A stretch of DNA of 64,000 bases from Limnoperna fortunei (Eukaryota > Mollusca > Bivalvia > Mytilida > Modiolidae). Positions 13,992-23,224 of this stretch are shown here, in pieces; position 1 is the first letter of the stretch; every line of letters begins with the position of its first letter. Below the pieces are notes generated by a model. It was not told the origin of the DNA and searched no databases. It was given only the letters and a program-made list of their open reading frames with translations. Location: positions 50,337,648 through 50,401,647 of the forward strand of contig OX104115.1 in the NCBI GenBank assembly GCA_944474755.1, read 5' to 3'. The position numbers and the translations under genes are program-made.

Positions 13992-14817
13992 ATTATCGAG
14001 TGCGCGAGGTTTTCTGTTTATCGTTTGTAGAGCTGCATTGCTATTACAAACTGGTATTTCTAATTAAACAAGTGCATCGCCTTTTTTACAGTAAAATCGC
14101 TGTGTCCATCTTTAAGTTGTTATGTATGAAACATTATCTAATTTTCAACTGTTAAAACGTATAGTAATGAACATCGATGTTGTTGAATCATGGTCTACCT
14201 GTCACTGAACCCCTCGTCACTCACCAGCACTGTCAATAATCGTGCATGCATGTGCTTCGGTTTGTGAAAGTTAAAAAAGAACATAACAGATTAAAAAGGT
14301 TATTTCAATGAGGTTTTCAGTTTTAGAAATGTTATGTTAAATTTATGCTAAATATACAACTTAATTTAAGGTGTTTATGGCTATATTATTTAGGATAAAG
14401 CATTCTACCAAGTCAATGGTTCTTGATTCCCTCGTCACGTGAGAATATAAAATAGTGGTTTAAAAATCTCAGCAAAGTATGTACATAAAACATTCTAGTA
14501 TTTTCAAACAAAGAGGCAACTTTCAAACCAGGTATAATATTTTGTGCATTTTGACATATTTCCCGTTTAATTCATTTATTGATATCACTGTAATGGTGGT
14601 TAATAATGGGATTTTCCTTACACGTAATATATATTGAATTGGATTTAGATTTCAATTAAAGGATGAGAAACAAAACCTTTTAAAGTTTATTGTAATAGCT
14701 TTGTAAAATCGGAGACAAATGATTATATGTTATTGTCTGTAGTAAAATGGCTTAACCACAATAAAGTTACTTACCGAGTGAACTGATCAAAAGCACCAAC
14801 AGATATTTGTGCTCCAT
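11014..14817 (-). CDS. Small secreted Kunitz-like plus EGF-like protein, three exons
   Basis: Exons 14817-14775, 13033-12878 and 11162-11014 join in phase 1 at both introns to give 115 residues. Exon 1 encodes a signal peptide, MEHKYLLVLLISSL. Exon 2 encodes a Kunitz/BPTI-like module: C, 13 residues with a W, C, 7 residues (VKRVDNN), C, 11 residues including FRSFEE, C. This fits cysteines 2-5 of a Kunitz fold (canonical spacings 15, 7 and 12); the outer pair (1 and 6) is absent. Exon 3 encodes a six-cysteine EGF-like module, from YCSLPDICNQGFC to YKCVCDGTGYYGKNC, then a short tail and TAA. AATAAA follows 8 bases after the stop. The last codons include a strong donor-like AAGTAAGT at 11029-11022, so a longer spliced isoform is possible. 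An in-frame upstream ATG at 14949 would extend the N-terminus but would bury the signal peptide. Likely a secreted protease-inhibitor-like or extracellular matrix/shell-type protein; function unknown. Confidence 0.75.
11360..11850. repeat. Dispersed-repeat-like region with a roughly 155-bp internal duplication
   Basis: TTTCCAGATGAT...ACTTGA followed by GTCAACAGATTTT and AACTTTGCACAGCT occurs twice, at about 11508-11650 and 11665-11800, with CAATTTTCAGCA.. spacing conserved. Upstream GGTACGGTCCC...GGTACGG is locally repetitive. Not coding. It lies in the second intron of the Kunitz-like/EGF gene. Confidence 0.55.
12120..12180 (+). repeat. SINE-type 3' tail
   Basis: CTGAATATAGCTGAAATATT is followed by GGGCGTTAAACACCATTAAT and a CAAT-rich tail. 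The same tail closes the repeats at 21900-22215 and, reversed, 56885-57290. Only the 3' end is kept here. Confidence 0.65.
12399..12565. repeat. 167-bp near-perfect palindrome
   Basis: Outer arms ACAGTTATTTCATATGTGAT and ATCACATATGAAATAACTGT enclose a central 52-bp perfect palindrome (12456-12507) centred on CCCGAGGCCTCGGG. Pairing is interrupted only around the GGTCCTAGGTGGAG / ACACCGAGGGAC segments. It is a foldback MITE capable of forming a cruciform, in an intron of the Kunitz-like/EGF gene. Confidence 0.9.
13083..13525 (+). pseudogene. Non-LTR retrotransposon reverse transcriptase C-terminal remnant
   Basis: Frame 13083-13343 gives WIKNMKNFINKLGFNYLS, IKLQLIQIKERIND and LQKLESEIM. After a stop and a frame disruption, KIRVSAHSLYVEKGRYLNIP and LENRL continue, then a broken stretch where the usual cysteine/histidine region of such LINE proteins would be. 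This layout resembles the region after the reverse transcriptase in molluscan LINE ORF2 proteins. It contains stops, lacks the catalytic domain and is dead. It sits opposite in strand to the Kunitz-like/EGF gene, starting 50 bp upstream of that gene's exon 2 in its first intron. Confidence 0.65.
13936..13992. repeat. (TAAA)n microsatellite
   Basis: About 14 uninterrupted TAAA/AAAT units. A shorter run of the same motif lies at about 50880-50902. Confidence 0.95.
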
Positions 14818-15015
14818 GTCTCTTGCTTTCTCTTTGTGTGTGTCGATAGTGTGGTTTCCTTTCGGAGCCTCGAATGTGTAAGATAGTGCGGTCATGCTGT
14901 GTTCAGTTATCACTTGATTGCAGGTCATCGGCCAGTTCGGACGCAACACTTATTTGAACACAATAAAGAAGTCAATAACTTTAGCTACACAACCTGAGGG
15001 AAAAATAATCGTTAC
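14818..15015. other. Upstream region of the Kunitz-like/EGF gene
   Basis: The 5' flank (minus strand) of the secreted-protein gene. It stays open in the gene's frame to an ATG at 14949 but shows no recognised domain, so I read it as 5' UTR or promoter. No clear TATA box stands out above the AT-rich background. Confidence 0.4.
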
Positions 15016-15756
15016 CAGTCATTTCGTACCATAATTAAAACCATTTCGTACCATAACCATTTCGTACCACAGCCATTTCGTACCATATGGGGGATTGTAT
15101 TAAGACAATTTCGTACCATATGGGATAGTTTAATATGATGATTTCGTATCATATGGGGAAGTGTATTAATGAAAACCTGTATGCAATTTCAGCATAATAT
15201 TGCTCTTTCTATCAAAGTGGTAAATAGAAATAAAAACTATTTTTATTTTTTATTTTTTAATTTATTAACAAAATTATTCCGTCATAACATAAAATATCAG
15301 ATAACAACGTAATGACGCAGATAAAAAAAAATCTTTTAAAGCTTAGCAACTATTTTAACATGAGCTACTATTTTCAATATTGTCCCAATCAATTGTCTTT
15401 CATAACAGCACTGGGAAACAAACTTTTTACGGAAAGGCATTATTGCTTTCATATATTATTAATGAATAATAAAGCCATATTTGTTTTCACAACAATTATT
15501 TCAAATACCTTTTTTTAATTAATAATTTTGAAAATATCTTCTTTAGATTAATTTACAGATTTTTTTAACAAAAAATTATATTTCAATTTTTCGCATTCTA
15601 CGACATTGTTTACATACGGTACGATATTATTTTCATATGGTACGAAATGGTAATAAGTCATCGAGTATGGTACGATATGGCATTTTGATGGTACGATTTG
15701 GTAATTTTGGGTACGAAATGGCAATGGTACGATTTGGTTATGGTACGAAATGACTG
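15016..15756. mobile_element. Foldback element with iterated ATTTCGTACCAT ends
   Basis: The ends CAGTCATTTCGTACCATAA and TTATGGTACGAAATGACTG are perfect 19-bp inverted repeats. Inside the left end the motif ATTTCGTACCAT recurs about six times in direct orientation to about 15155. Inside the right end about seven copies of its reverse complement (ATGGTACGAAAT and the variants ATGGTACGATAT/TTT) run from about 15617. Spacing is irregular, 15-45 bp. The central roughly 450 bp is AT-rich; a short frame there (15312-15518) resembles nothing known. Target duplication is unclear. Confidence 0.8.
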
Positions 15757-17124
15757 TAATTCAAAATAATAGTACGTCTAGCATATATTATTTGTGTCTA
15801 TGAATTACATTACAATACGTATATAAAATTACATAAGAAGAATTTATCAGCATTTCGTTTTAATAGATTTTGTTGTATTTAGACAAAGGCTATCATTTTC
15901 GGTACACACCACCCCCTTCAATATTAGAGCAAGAGCAGAACTGGCCCAATATCGTTTGGACACTTATGATAAAATTTAATCTGTTAAATATATTTAACTC
16001 GTTCACCTCCCAAGTCAAGGGATCACAACTTTTTGACTATATTCCTTTTTTATCAAAACTTATTTTTTGGTATCAATAATTCGAGCTTTTGCATTAGCAA
16101 TTCTAATTTTGGATATCAGAAAATAAACGATATTTTCTTATATAAAAAAATATTTTCTGATAAAAAATCGAATTTTGATAGCTAGAAATCGCGGTAAACG
16201 AGTTTTTATATCAAAAGTTAATTGATTTAAAAAAAAAAAATAGAATTATTAATAAGTAAAACGACTCCTCATATTTCTGAATGTATGGCTATTGCCCGAT
16301 ATTTTATAAGGGTAGCCAGGGACATGTGTAGTATATAATGTCCCTGATATGGCCTAATATGACTAAACTAAACAACATTAATTAAGATTTCTTCGTTTAT
16401 TTATAACATTTTACTGTATAAGAACTAGTGCTGCATGTCTGTTACGCCACATAAACCCGACAGAACGACTTAAAAATATTTCAGAGTATATTTAAGTTAA
16501 ACAATACATCAACGGAAAAGGGAGTGAGTACAAAATGATTTCGTCACTGGAAAGGTATGGATTATATGGATATGGGGGATTTAGCCTTTTGTACCGGCTG
16601 CAATAAGCCTACTCTTTATCGAAATATTCAAAAGGTGTCTTTAACGTGCAAGGAGCGTAGCACAATCAAGATACGTCACCAACTACGGTCCGAGGGTTTA
16701 TTTGGGGGGGGGGGGTCTTTATTCTTGGCAAGAAAAGAAAAAATATGGAGGGAGAAAAGATACCAACTGGACATGAACATTGGCTTCAAAAACACAATAT
16801 CTTAAAACATAAAACATAACCTGTACATCAAAATATCTGAGCAAGACGAAACTGCAAATCTCATCCATTTTTATTCTCACTACTATCTCCGAAATATACA
16901 AAATTTAAAAAAATCAATGCAAAATTAAAATTTTTCTTCTCTGTAACGAAGTGACCAACTCCCAGTGCCCAAGTGTCCAGTACCGAGTACCGAAGAGTCA
17001 AGCAGGTACCGACAAGACTAGAATCATCTTGGGACGGATTATCCCGGCGTATTTTAGCATTACCCAGTATTTATCTCCCCTGTTTTGTAAATAGAACAAG
17101 AGGGGGACTGAGCCTCAAGAGCAC
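15757..17124. other. Intergenic and TOM5-like 5' flank
   Basis: Mostly AT-rich without recognisable genes. Small inverted segments occur at about 16100-16175 (ATATCAGAAAAT repeated inverted). A G12-13 run lies near 16705. The last 150 bp are GC-richer and likely hold the TOM5-like promoter and 5' UTR. No TATA box is obvious. Confidence 0.4.
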
Positions 17125-17142
17125 ATGTTAGTTTCATCATGA
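17125..17142 (+). promoter_or_regulatory. Five-codon upstream ORF overlapping the TOM5-like start
   Basis: ATGTTAGTTTCATCATGA: the uORF stop TGA overlaps the main ATG as ATGA, in a different frame. Seen directly; a role in translation control is inference. Confidence 0.5.
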
Positions 17143-19032
17143 TCAGATTAAAGCCTGAGAAATCTATGAGTGCTGAAGATGAGAAGAAATTGGCTAGAGC
17201 TGCAACAATTCAGAATTTAGTATTATTCGGTGTATTGTGTGGAATAATTCGTGCAGGTAGAATAGCTAGCATACAAATTAGGTCGTAAAAATATTTATGC
17301 CATGTTGAGGGCATGTTGATACCCCAAGCAAACTTGTTTTGGGGGTATATAGGAATCGCCCTTTCTGTCTGTCCGTCTGTCCACATCCTTTGTAAGCGCT
17401 TCTCCTCGTAAACCGCTTCACAGATTTTTATGACATGTGAAACTTTACTTGGAGGAAGTACATCATATGTAGATGTCTATGAAGAATTTTCCTCGGTGTC
17501 AGATATTATTCAGGGGAGAATAATTGGACTTGGACTTTTTAAATATAGTATTCAGTGGGAGACCTCGTAAGCGCAACTCCTCCAAAACCGCTTGATGAAA
17601 TCTAATGAACCTTAGCATAAAGGAAGTCCATTATATGTAGATGTGCATGAAGGATTTTCATTGACCTCAGATATCATTTAGGGGAGATAATTGGACTTGA
17701 AAGCGAAGCAGGGGTATCACTTTGTGAGCATGCTGACAGTCCACACTTGTTAAGAATTTGTGTTATTTTAAAGCAAGACACTTAATTATGATCGATGTCA
17801 CATTCATTTTTATAAGTCTTTTTATACATTAGGCTAATAAATTATTTAAATTTTGTTCGCTTCTTCAATATTTTCTGTGGATAGCTCTGCTACCTTGTAA
17901 TGGTTTGTTCATATGGATGACATGACCCTTTTTACACACATGTTACCAAAAAGCCGGCTGGAACCATACTGAGAGTGTTAGTGCTCGATCCTTCAGGAAA
18001 GCCCAGCACGTCCTCGGGTGGTGGATAGGTGAGACCCTTTCGTTGGGGGTTGTCAAGTCATACTACAAAAAGCCTGGCGGCGGACCATAGTGGGTGATGT
18101 GTTTGGAGAGTGCCAAGCTCTTTGCAACGTGTAGATTAAAAAAAGAGTAAGCTCATTGTAGCTGGTACAAAAGGTAAAATTTTCACTCGCTACCCAATAC
18201 TCCATACTGTTCCAGTGGAAGTCAAAATTTTATTCCTCATGTCCCATCCCGCCCCTTCTTCTGGTGATTAATTTATTGTTAATTAACTTGTTCTTGATTT
18301 GAATATAGCTGAAATATGGATCACTGGAAGTATTTTGATTGTTTGAATGGTGTTTTAATGTCACTTTCAGCAATTTTTCAGCTATATCATGGTATCCAGT
18401 TTTTATTGGGGTAGGAAGCCGAATTACCTGGAGAGATCCCTGGACCTGCAGTAGGAAAATTGGCAATCCTTGTCAATTAAGATTGGAGTCGAGTATATCC
18501 TGTCTGAAGTGAGAATCTAACCCCCAAGTCTCGATGTTGACAGACAATATTTATATTTTAATAGTAACTAAATCTTGATTAAATAGTACTCTTAATGATT
18601 AATTTTTCTAACTTTTTGTACATGTATTACACATGGTTTAGCTTGTACTTAATTTAATGCTGAATGTAAACAGCAATTAAATTAATCAAAAGACTTTATC
18701 CTGGACAAAAATATTGTATTGCCAGAGCAGTTACACTACTTCTGTATTTTGTTAGTATCAACATTTTTATTTCTAATCATTAAAAAACAATAACTAGACA
18801 TTATACACAAAATTAAACTTTATCATTGTTTGTCAGCATTGTAAAAACACACTCACAGTATACAATTAAACTGCCAATTAACATTACATTTTGTGACAAT
18901 AATTTAATGCTTGCTTGTGTATTTCCATTGTAGTTTTGTGCAATTACCATGATTTTTCCTTGTCTGTTGGGTAATGTATTTATTATTCTGATTTTTTCAG
19001 CTCCATATGTCATTAAACAGTTTAGTGAATGA
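17139..19032 (+). CDS. TOMM5: TOM5-like mitochondrial import receptor subunit, two exons
   Basis: Exons 17139-17256 and 19001-19032 join in phase 1 (GCAG|gtag ... ttttttcag|CT) to give 49 residues. The N-terminus is MIRLKPEKSMSAEDEKKLAR, charged and facing the cytosol in TOM5 proteins. One hydrophobic helix follows, about residues 24-38 (IQNLVLFGVLCGIIR), then APYVIKQFSE. The layout matches animal TOM5: about 50 residues, an acidic/basic head, an I-x-N-hydrophobic helix, an R-x-x-P-hydrophobic motif and a short tail. TOM5 is a small tail-anchored subunit of the outer-membrane TOM complex that stabilises the TOM40 channel. The intron (1.74 kb) carries a repeat fragment and two SINEs. Identity is by overall pattern, as such small proteins diverge quickly. 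Confidence 0.7.
17310..17740. repeat. Dispersed repeat bounded by GGGGGTAT-type sequence, TOM5-like intron
   Basis: CCCCAAGCAAACTTGTTTTG and GGGGGTATATAGGAATCGCC precede CTGTCTGTCCGTCTGTCC. The block GGTCTCCCACTGAATACTAT, with its CTTCATGTA.. neighbour, recurs in opposite orientation at about 23870-24185 inside another repeat. Not coding. Confidence 0.6.
17945..18315 (+). repeat. SINE-like element, family 2
   Basis: GGTGGATAGGTGAGACCCTT, TTGTCAAGTCATACTACA, AAAGCCTGGCGGCGGACCAT and a GAATATAGCTGAAATATGG tail. The same order of blocks is found at 21900-22215 (+) and reversed at 56885-57290. No coding capacity. Confidence 0.75.
18345..18545 (-). repeat. tRNA-derived SINE, family 1, reverse orientation
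   Basis: The reverse complement reads GGGGGTTAGATTCTCACTTC (B-box-like), then GATTGCCAATTTTCCTACTG, and ends with TATAGCTGAAAAATTGCTGA and a CATTCAAACAATC tail. Matches 33700-33935. Confidence 0.75.
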
Positions 19033-19453
19033 GGATGTTGCACACAGAAATTTACTCCCAGCCAGACTGATTTACACTCGGATATATAGACTCTTTAGAG
19101 GATTTATGTTAAGAAAACATTGACAAGTCTTTTATTGTTCTTAAAAATATTCTTACATATAATTATAAATGTTTATAAATTTTTATTTATTTGCATTATA
19201 TTTATCTGCATTTAATATAGAATGTTTTTTTTTCTATACAAAGTTAAAAGCTAGGCTGAATTTTTTTACTATTACTTGGGTCCATCATCAATCCATGAAA
19301 TTATTACAATCAGGCCAGTATGAACAAAAACAATGTCATTGATGGTCGTTAAGTTGTCCTCAGTCAAATCTGTATTAAAAAAATCTAAAGATATAAAAGA
19401 TAGTACGGACCAGAATATTCTTCATGATTTTTTAAGGCTTGTTTTCTTTTGCT
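19033..19453. other. TOM5-like 3' UTR and flank
   Basis: AT-rich and without a recognised exon. The polyadenylation site is not obvious. Confidence 0.4.
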
Positions 19454-20425
19454 GGTTAATTATTGGATATAGACCACTTTGGGTCGGTTTATGTTCAGCA
19501 TTAACCATCCAAAGTCCTCTGTACAGGGCTCACGTTGGAGGGCGACTCGGGCGAAGAAGTCGCCTTATTGTGGTCCCACTTCGCCCTCGATCATCTTTAA
19601 AAGCGAAGTGAAGTCGCCCTTTCATTTTTTAGAATCGCCTGATATCACCTTACAAATTTTATTCCCATTTTGTCAAGAAATCTTTGTTTTTTGATACAGC
19701 GTCATGTTTATTATGTTTACGCACCAAAAGTCAACTGGTACCCTTTTAACTTTTATTTGGTACACGTATATAAAGCGTAGTTTTAAAATACGACCGGAAA
19801 CCAGTTCAGAGCAAAAATATGTGAATGTTTCCAGAGCGGATATGAATTTAATACCGGAGATTGCAAATATACGATGCTAATAGTGTTGAAATGAGTATTG
19901 CAATGATAGAAACTTAGTAAAAAATAGTATTTTGGAATTTACTTTAAAAAAAAAATAAGTTAAATATGTTTAAATACTTTTAACAGATTTGTCACAATGG
20001 TGTAATTTTCTACTTCTAGTTCTAAAATAGTACTTCATTATAATTCAATCAATTTGTAGACCAGTGACAAAGAAACATTTTTTTAATGAACAGTTTTGTG
20101 ACAGCTGATACTTTTTTTATTGTTATGTTTAATACATATATTTATGAAAATGTGTAATAATAGTTAATCAAATCTTTTACATTATCCTCAATCAAATCTT
20201 TTACATTATCCTCAATAAATTGAACTGCTAAAAAAATGTAACAATAAAAAGTTCAAATGCCAAATTAACACATATTAAAAAAAAACAATCAAAATAGGAC
20301 GCGGCATATAATGCAACTTCTCCCTGTTGTCCATCCACTTCTCCCTGTCAGCCCCTCAAAAGAGAAGCGACTTCTCCCTATAACTTTGACCCAGCGTGAG
20401 CCCTGCTATATCCAATAATTTAACC
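19454..20425. mobile_element. Small palindromic element split by a hAT-like insertion
   Basis: GGTTAATTATTGGATATAG at the left and CTATATCCAATAATTTAACC at the right are inverted repeats of one small element of about 85 bp. A second, intact copy is at 58479-58572. The element here is interrupted at 19524-20405. Confidence 0.75.
19524..20405. mobile_element. hAT-like non-autonomous element (882 bp)
   Basis: The ends CAGGGCTCACGTTGG and CCAGCGTGAGCCCTG are inverted repeats with one mismatch. Subterminal GAAGTCGCC / GGGAGAAGTCGC (reversed) motifs follow. Flanks CTGTA and CTATA suggest a 5-bp target duplication with one change. No transposase frame. Confidence 0.75.
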
Positions 20426-21334
20426 AACAAGTAACATGATTAAAAACAATTCTTGTATTTTAAATTAATACTGCGAAAAGAATAACAAAAACAGTATTTA
20501 ACATGTAGTGAACATTTGCAAGTCTTTAGTGTCCTCGCTTGTTGTTTGCAGAAGAATTCATGTATAGTCAACGTCATCAATACATATGATTATGACGTCA
20601 ACAATCGGTCACCTGCTGAAGTACCTAGTTAGGTTATACGAAATGGACAATGTTGCTCAGCTGTTGAGTATTAAAGGATATTAAAATATTTGAGATTAAT
20701 CCAGATATGGTATTCTTTGATCTGTCTCAAATACAGAGCCAAGGCTGTTTTTGTGGTACCTACATGTACTAGTACCTACCCTGTTTTTATTTTCATCTGG
20801 TTAGCAAACTTGTTTGTTATGAACCATGAAAATCTAAATGCAAGTTAACTTATTAGCTAAAACAATTAGTATAGAAAGTCTGGGCACTGCGAGAGGAAAC
20901 ACAAATATATGTAAATGTTCATTCTTTGAATACAGAATGGTTCATTACATGAAATTCAAAATGTATTGTTGACAAATTTTCATTTTCTATTAAGTGTTGG
21001 TACATTATTGCCCTTTGGACATCCAAGATGGTTGTCATCATTATGTTTTTCAAATAATATTCCTATATGTAAAAAATTGTGTCATAAATAAAGTTTGTAG
21101 TTTTGGCACAAATCAAAAATAAAATTGTAAGAAGGAAATCACCTTAGTACAGAAGCTCTCATTTCCTTATACATGGTTCTTTGGTGCTCATAAAAATATT
21201 GTTGAGTCAGATCTGGGACTAGTATAACTAATTGATTAATAGGTTCCTGGTCACATTAACAAGGTCATCCTCCCTTTGAAGTGCTGGAATAGGATGTAGA
21301 AGAAAACTAGCTTTGTCCATGTCTTCATTATACC

Positions 21335-21900
21335 CCCGCTAGGGTGGAGCTGGGGTATACTCTCTTATTGTCCATCTCCAACATTATTAAATGGAATTTG
21401 ATGAAACTTGCACAGAATTTGTGTCAGATGAACATAGTCCAAATGGTGCACCTGATATGTAACATGTTGATGAGAATGATATTTGGGGTTTCAGGGTTCA
21501 CCACAGGCTATTCAAGGGCGGTGCTCCTCCACTCTTGAATTTGTTTCCTCCACCCTTGAATTTTGAGCTCCATACTAAAGTTTGACTTTATTCCTAAAAC
21601 AATGAAGTTTTTAAATACAAAAATACATGTATATTTGTCACTGGTAGCAATAACACAAGTGGGAAAACAAAAACAAGGACTGATATCACTATTATGAATA
21701 AATAAATGTCACTCTTTAATTTTTATGAGTAAGGAAATGGATCATCGTCCGACTCGCACCACCCTTGGATTTTGAGCTGTGGTGATCCCTGGGTTTCCCA
21801 TAGACTTTGTCATTCACATAAGGTGGTACCCATCTCTTATCCGCAACTCCATCTACACCAACTGCATAAAATTTGTTAAACGTACACGTGTGGCATATAG
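21335..21900. repeat. TACCCCCGCTAGGG-type dispersed repeat, interrupted
   Basis: ATACCCCCGCTAGGGTGGAG starts a repeat resembling those at 17310 and 51018; its text resumes after the insertion at 21492-21791 (CCATAGACTTTGTCATTCAC...). A potential frame at 21344-21538 is a by-product. Confidence 0.5.
21492..21791. mobile_element. hAT-like MITE (300 bp) with 5-bp target duplication
   Basis: Starts CAGGGTTCACCACAG and ends CTGTGGTGATCCCTG; the inverted repeats continue into GGGCGGTGC / CACCACCCTTGG. An exact GGTTT flanks both sides (21487-21491 and 21792-21796). Confidence 0.82.
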
Positions 21901-22215
21901 GGAAGACCCTCTTGATGGTGGGGTTGTCAGGTCATAATACAGAAAGCCTGGCTGTGGACTTTAGTAGGTGACAAGTTTGGTGAGTGCTCCTTGAATGATG
22001 AAGATCCCTTTTGTAGATTTGGAAGAAGATTAGGCTAATTGTAGTTGCTACTTAAGGCAAAATTCTATGCCCCTATCCAAAACTCCATACTTTCCCAGTG
22101 GCACCCTATGTCCCCCCACATTTATCTGTTGATTTATTGTTTGTTGGCATGTTCTCATCCTGAATATAGCTGAAATACTGCTCACTGGACATGAAACAAA
22201 CATCCAATTCAATCC
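21900..22215 (+). repeat. SINE-like element, family 2
   Basis: GTTGTCAGGTCATAATACAG, AAAGCCTGGCTGTGGAC and a CTGAATATAGCTGAAATACT tail ending CCAATTCAATCCAATCAAC. Same block order as 17945-18315. Confidence 0.78.
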
Positions 22216-22369
22216 AATCAACATAAGATATTATTTTTAGCTCTATCAACTTAGTTCTCTCTGACAGCTGGTCAAATTCTGGCTGGTAAAAAGGGTAGGG
22301 CCATGAGGTACCTGATGTACCTTTACTTTGGTCCTCCCTGGCTGTATTTTGTCTTCAACCCTATCTTAA

Positions 22370-23040
22370 AACTATAACAGCTAGAGTGAAACTGTAACTG
22401 CAAAAATGATCACCAATACAAGTCATACAATTCACTTATAGGAGTTATTGCCCTTAAATGACAGTTTTTTTATTAAATGTTTAATGTCCTGTAACCTAAA
22501 ACCATAACAACTAGAGTGAAACTGTTAAATGCAAAACAATTCCTGGGTCTGAAGTTGTAAGATGACTGCTTTTAGGAGTTATTACCCTTTAATGACGATT
22601 TTAAATTTTAAATTTTTGGTCCTGCAACAGCCGGAGTGAAACTGTAATTGCAAAAATAGACAACAATACCAGTCCTACAATTCACTTTATTGATCTGAAA
22701 TTACCAGATGACTCCTTAAAGGAGCTATTAGCCTTTAATGACAATTTTGGATCAAATTACCATTTTTTTGTCTTTGAAATTAAAAAATGTTGTACTTAGA
22801 GTGAAAATACAAATATCTCAAAAAAGGCCTATGAATAATTATTTTGACTGAAAATTGTTTGATGACTCCTTAGCTCTTTAAAAACAATTTTTGGTGAAAT
22901 CTGTAGTTTTGACATGTAATTTCAATGCAATTTGAGCCATAAATTATGTTAATGATCAGCAAGGCAAGGCCTACAAATCGGTCAAATATTTATAGATGAC
23001 TCTCTTATAGGATTCATGTCCCTTTCATTACAAATTCGGA
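22370..23040. repeat. Degenerate tandem repeat of roughly 170-bp units
   Basis: ACTAGAGTGAAACTGT...GCAAAA...ACTTATAGGAGTTATTGCCC and TTTAATGACA recur four times with drift. Non-coding. Confidence 0.65.
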
Positions 23041-23224
23041 CAAAAAACATACACATACAATATGGCCTTAATCAAGCAGTTGTCATTTAACATTTTTCGC
23101 TTAGGCTTAAGGTCCTTTGTTAAAAAAAGTTCTGTGGTGGGGGTCATTTTTTCGCAGTGGCATAAAAAACTAACTGAACCATCACATAAATAGTGGTCCA
23201 TTATAATGTTTGCCTTCCACTCAC

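Noticed and set aside
16557..16805. 82-codon frame upstream of the TOM5-like gene
   Set aside because: Passes through a poly-G run and has no recognised domain or splice context.
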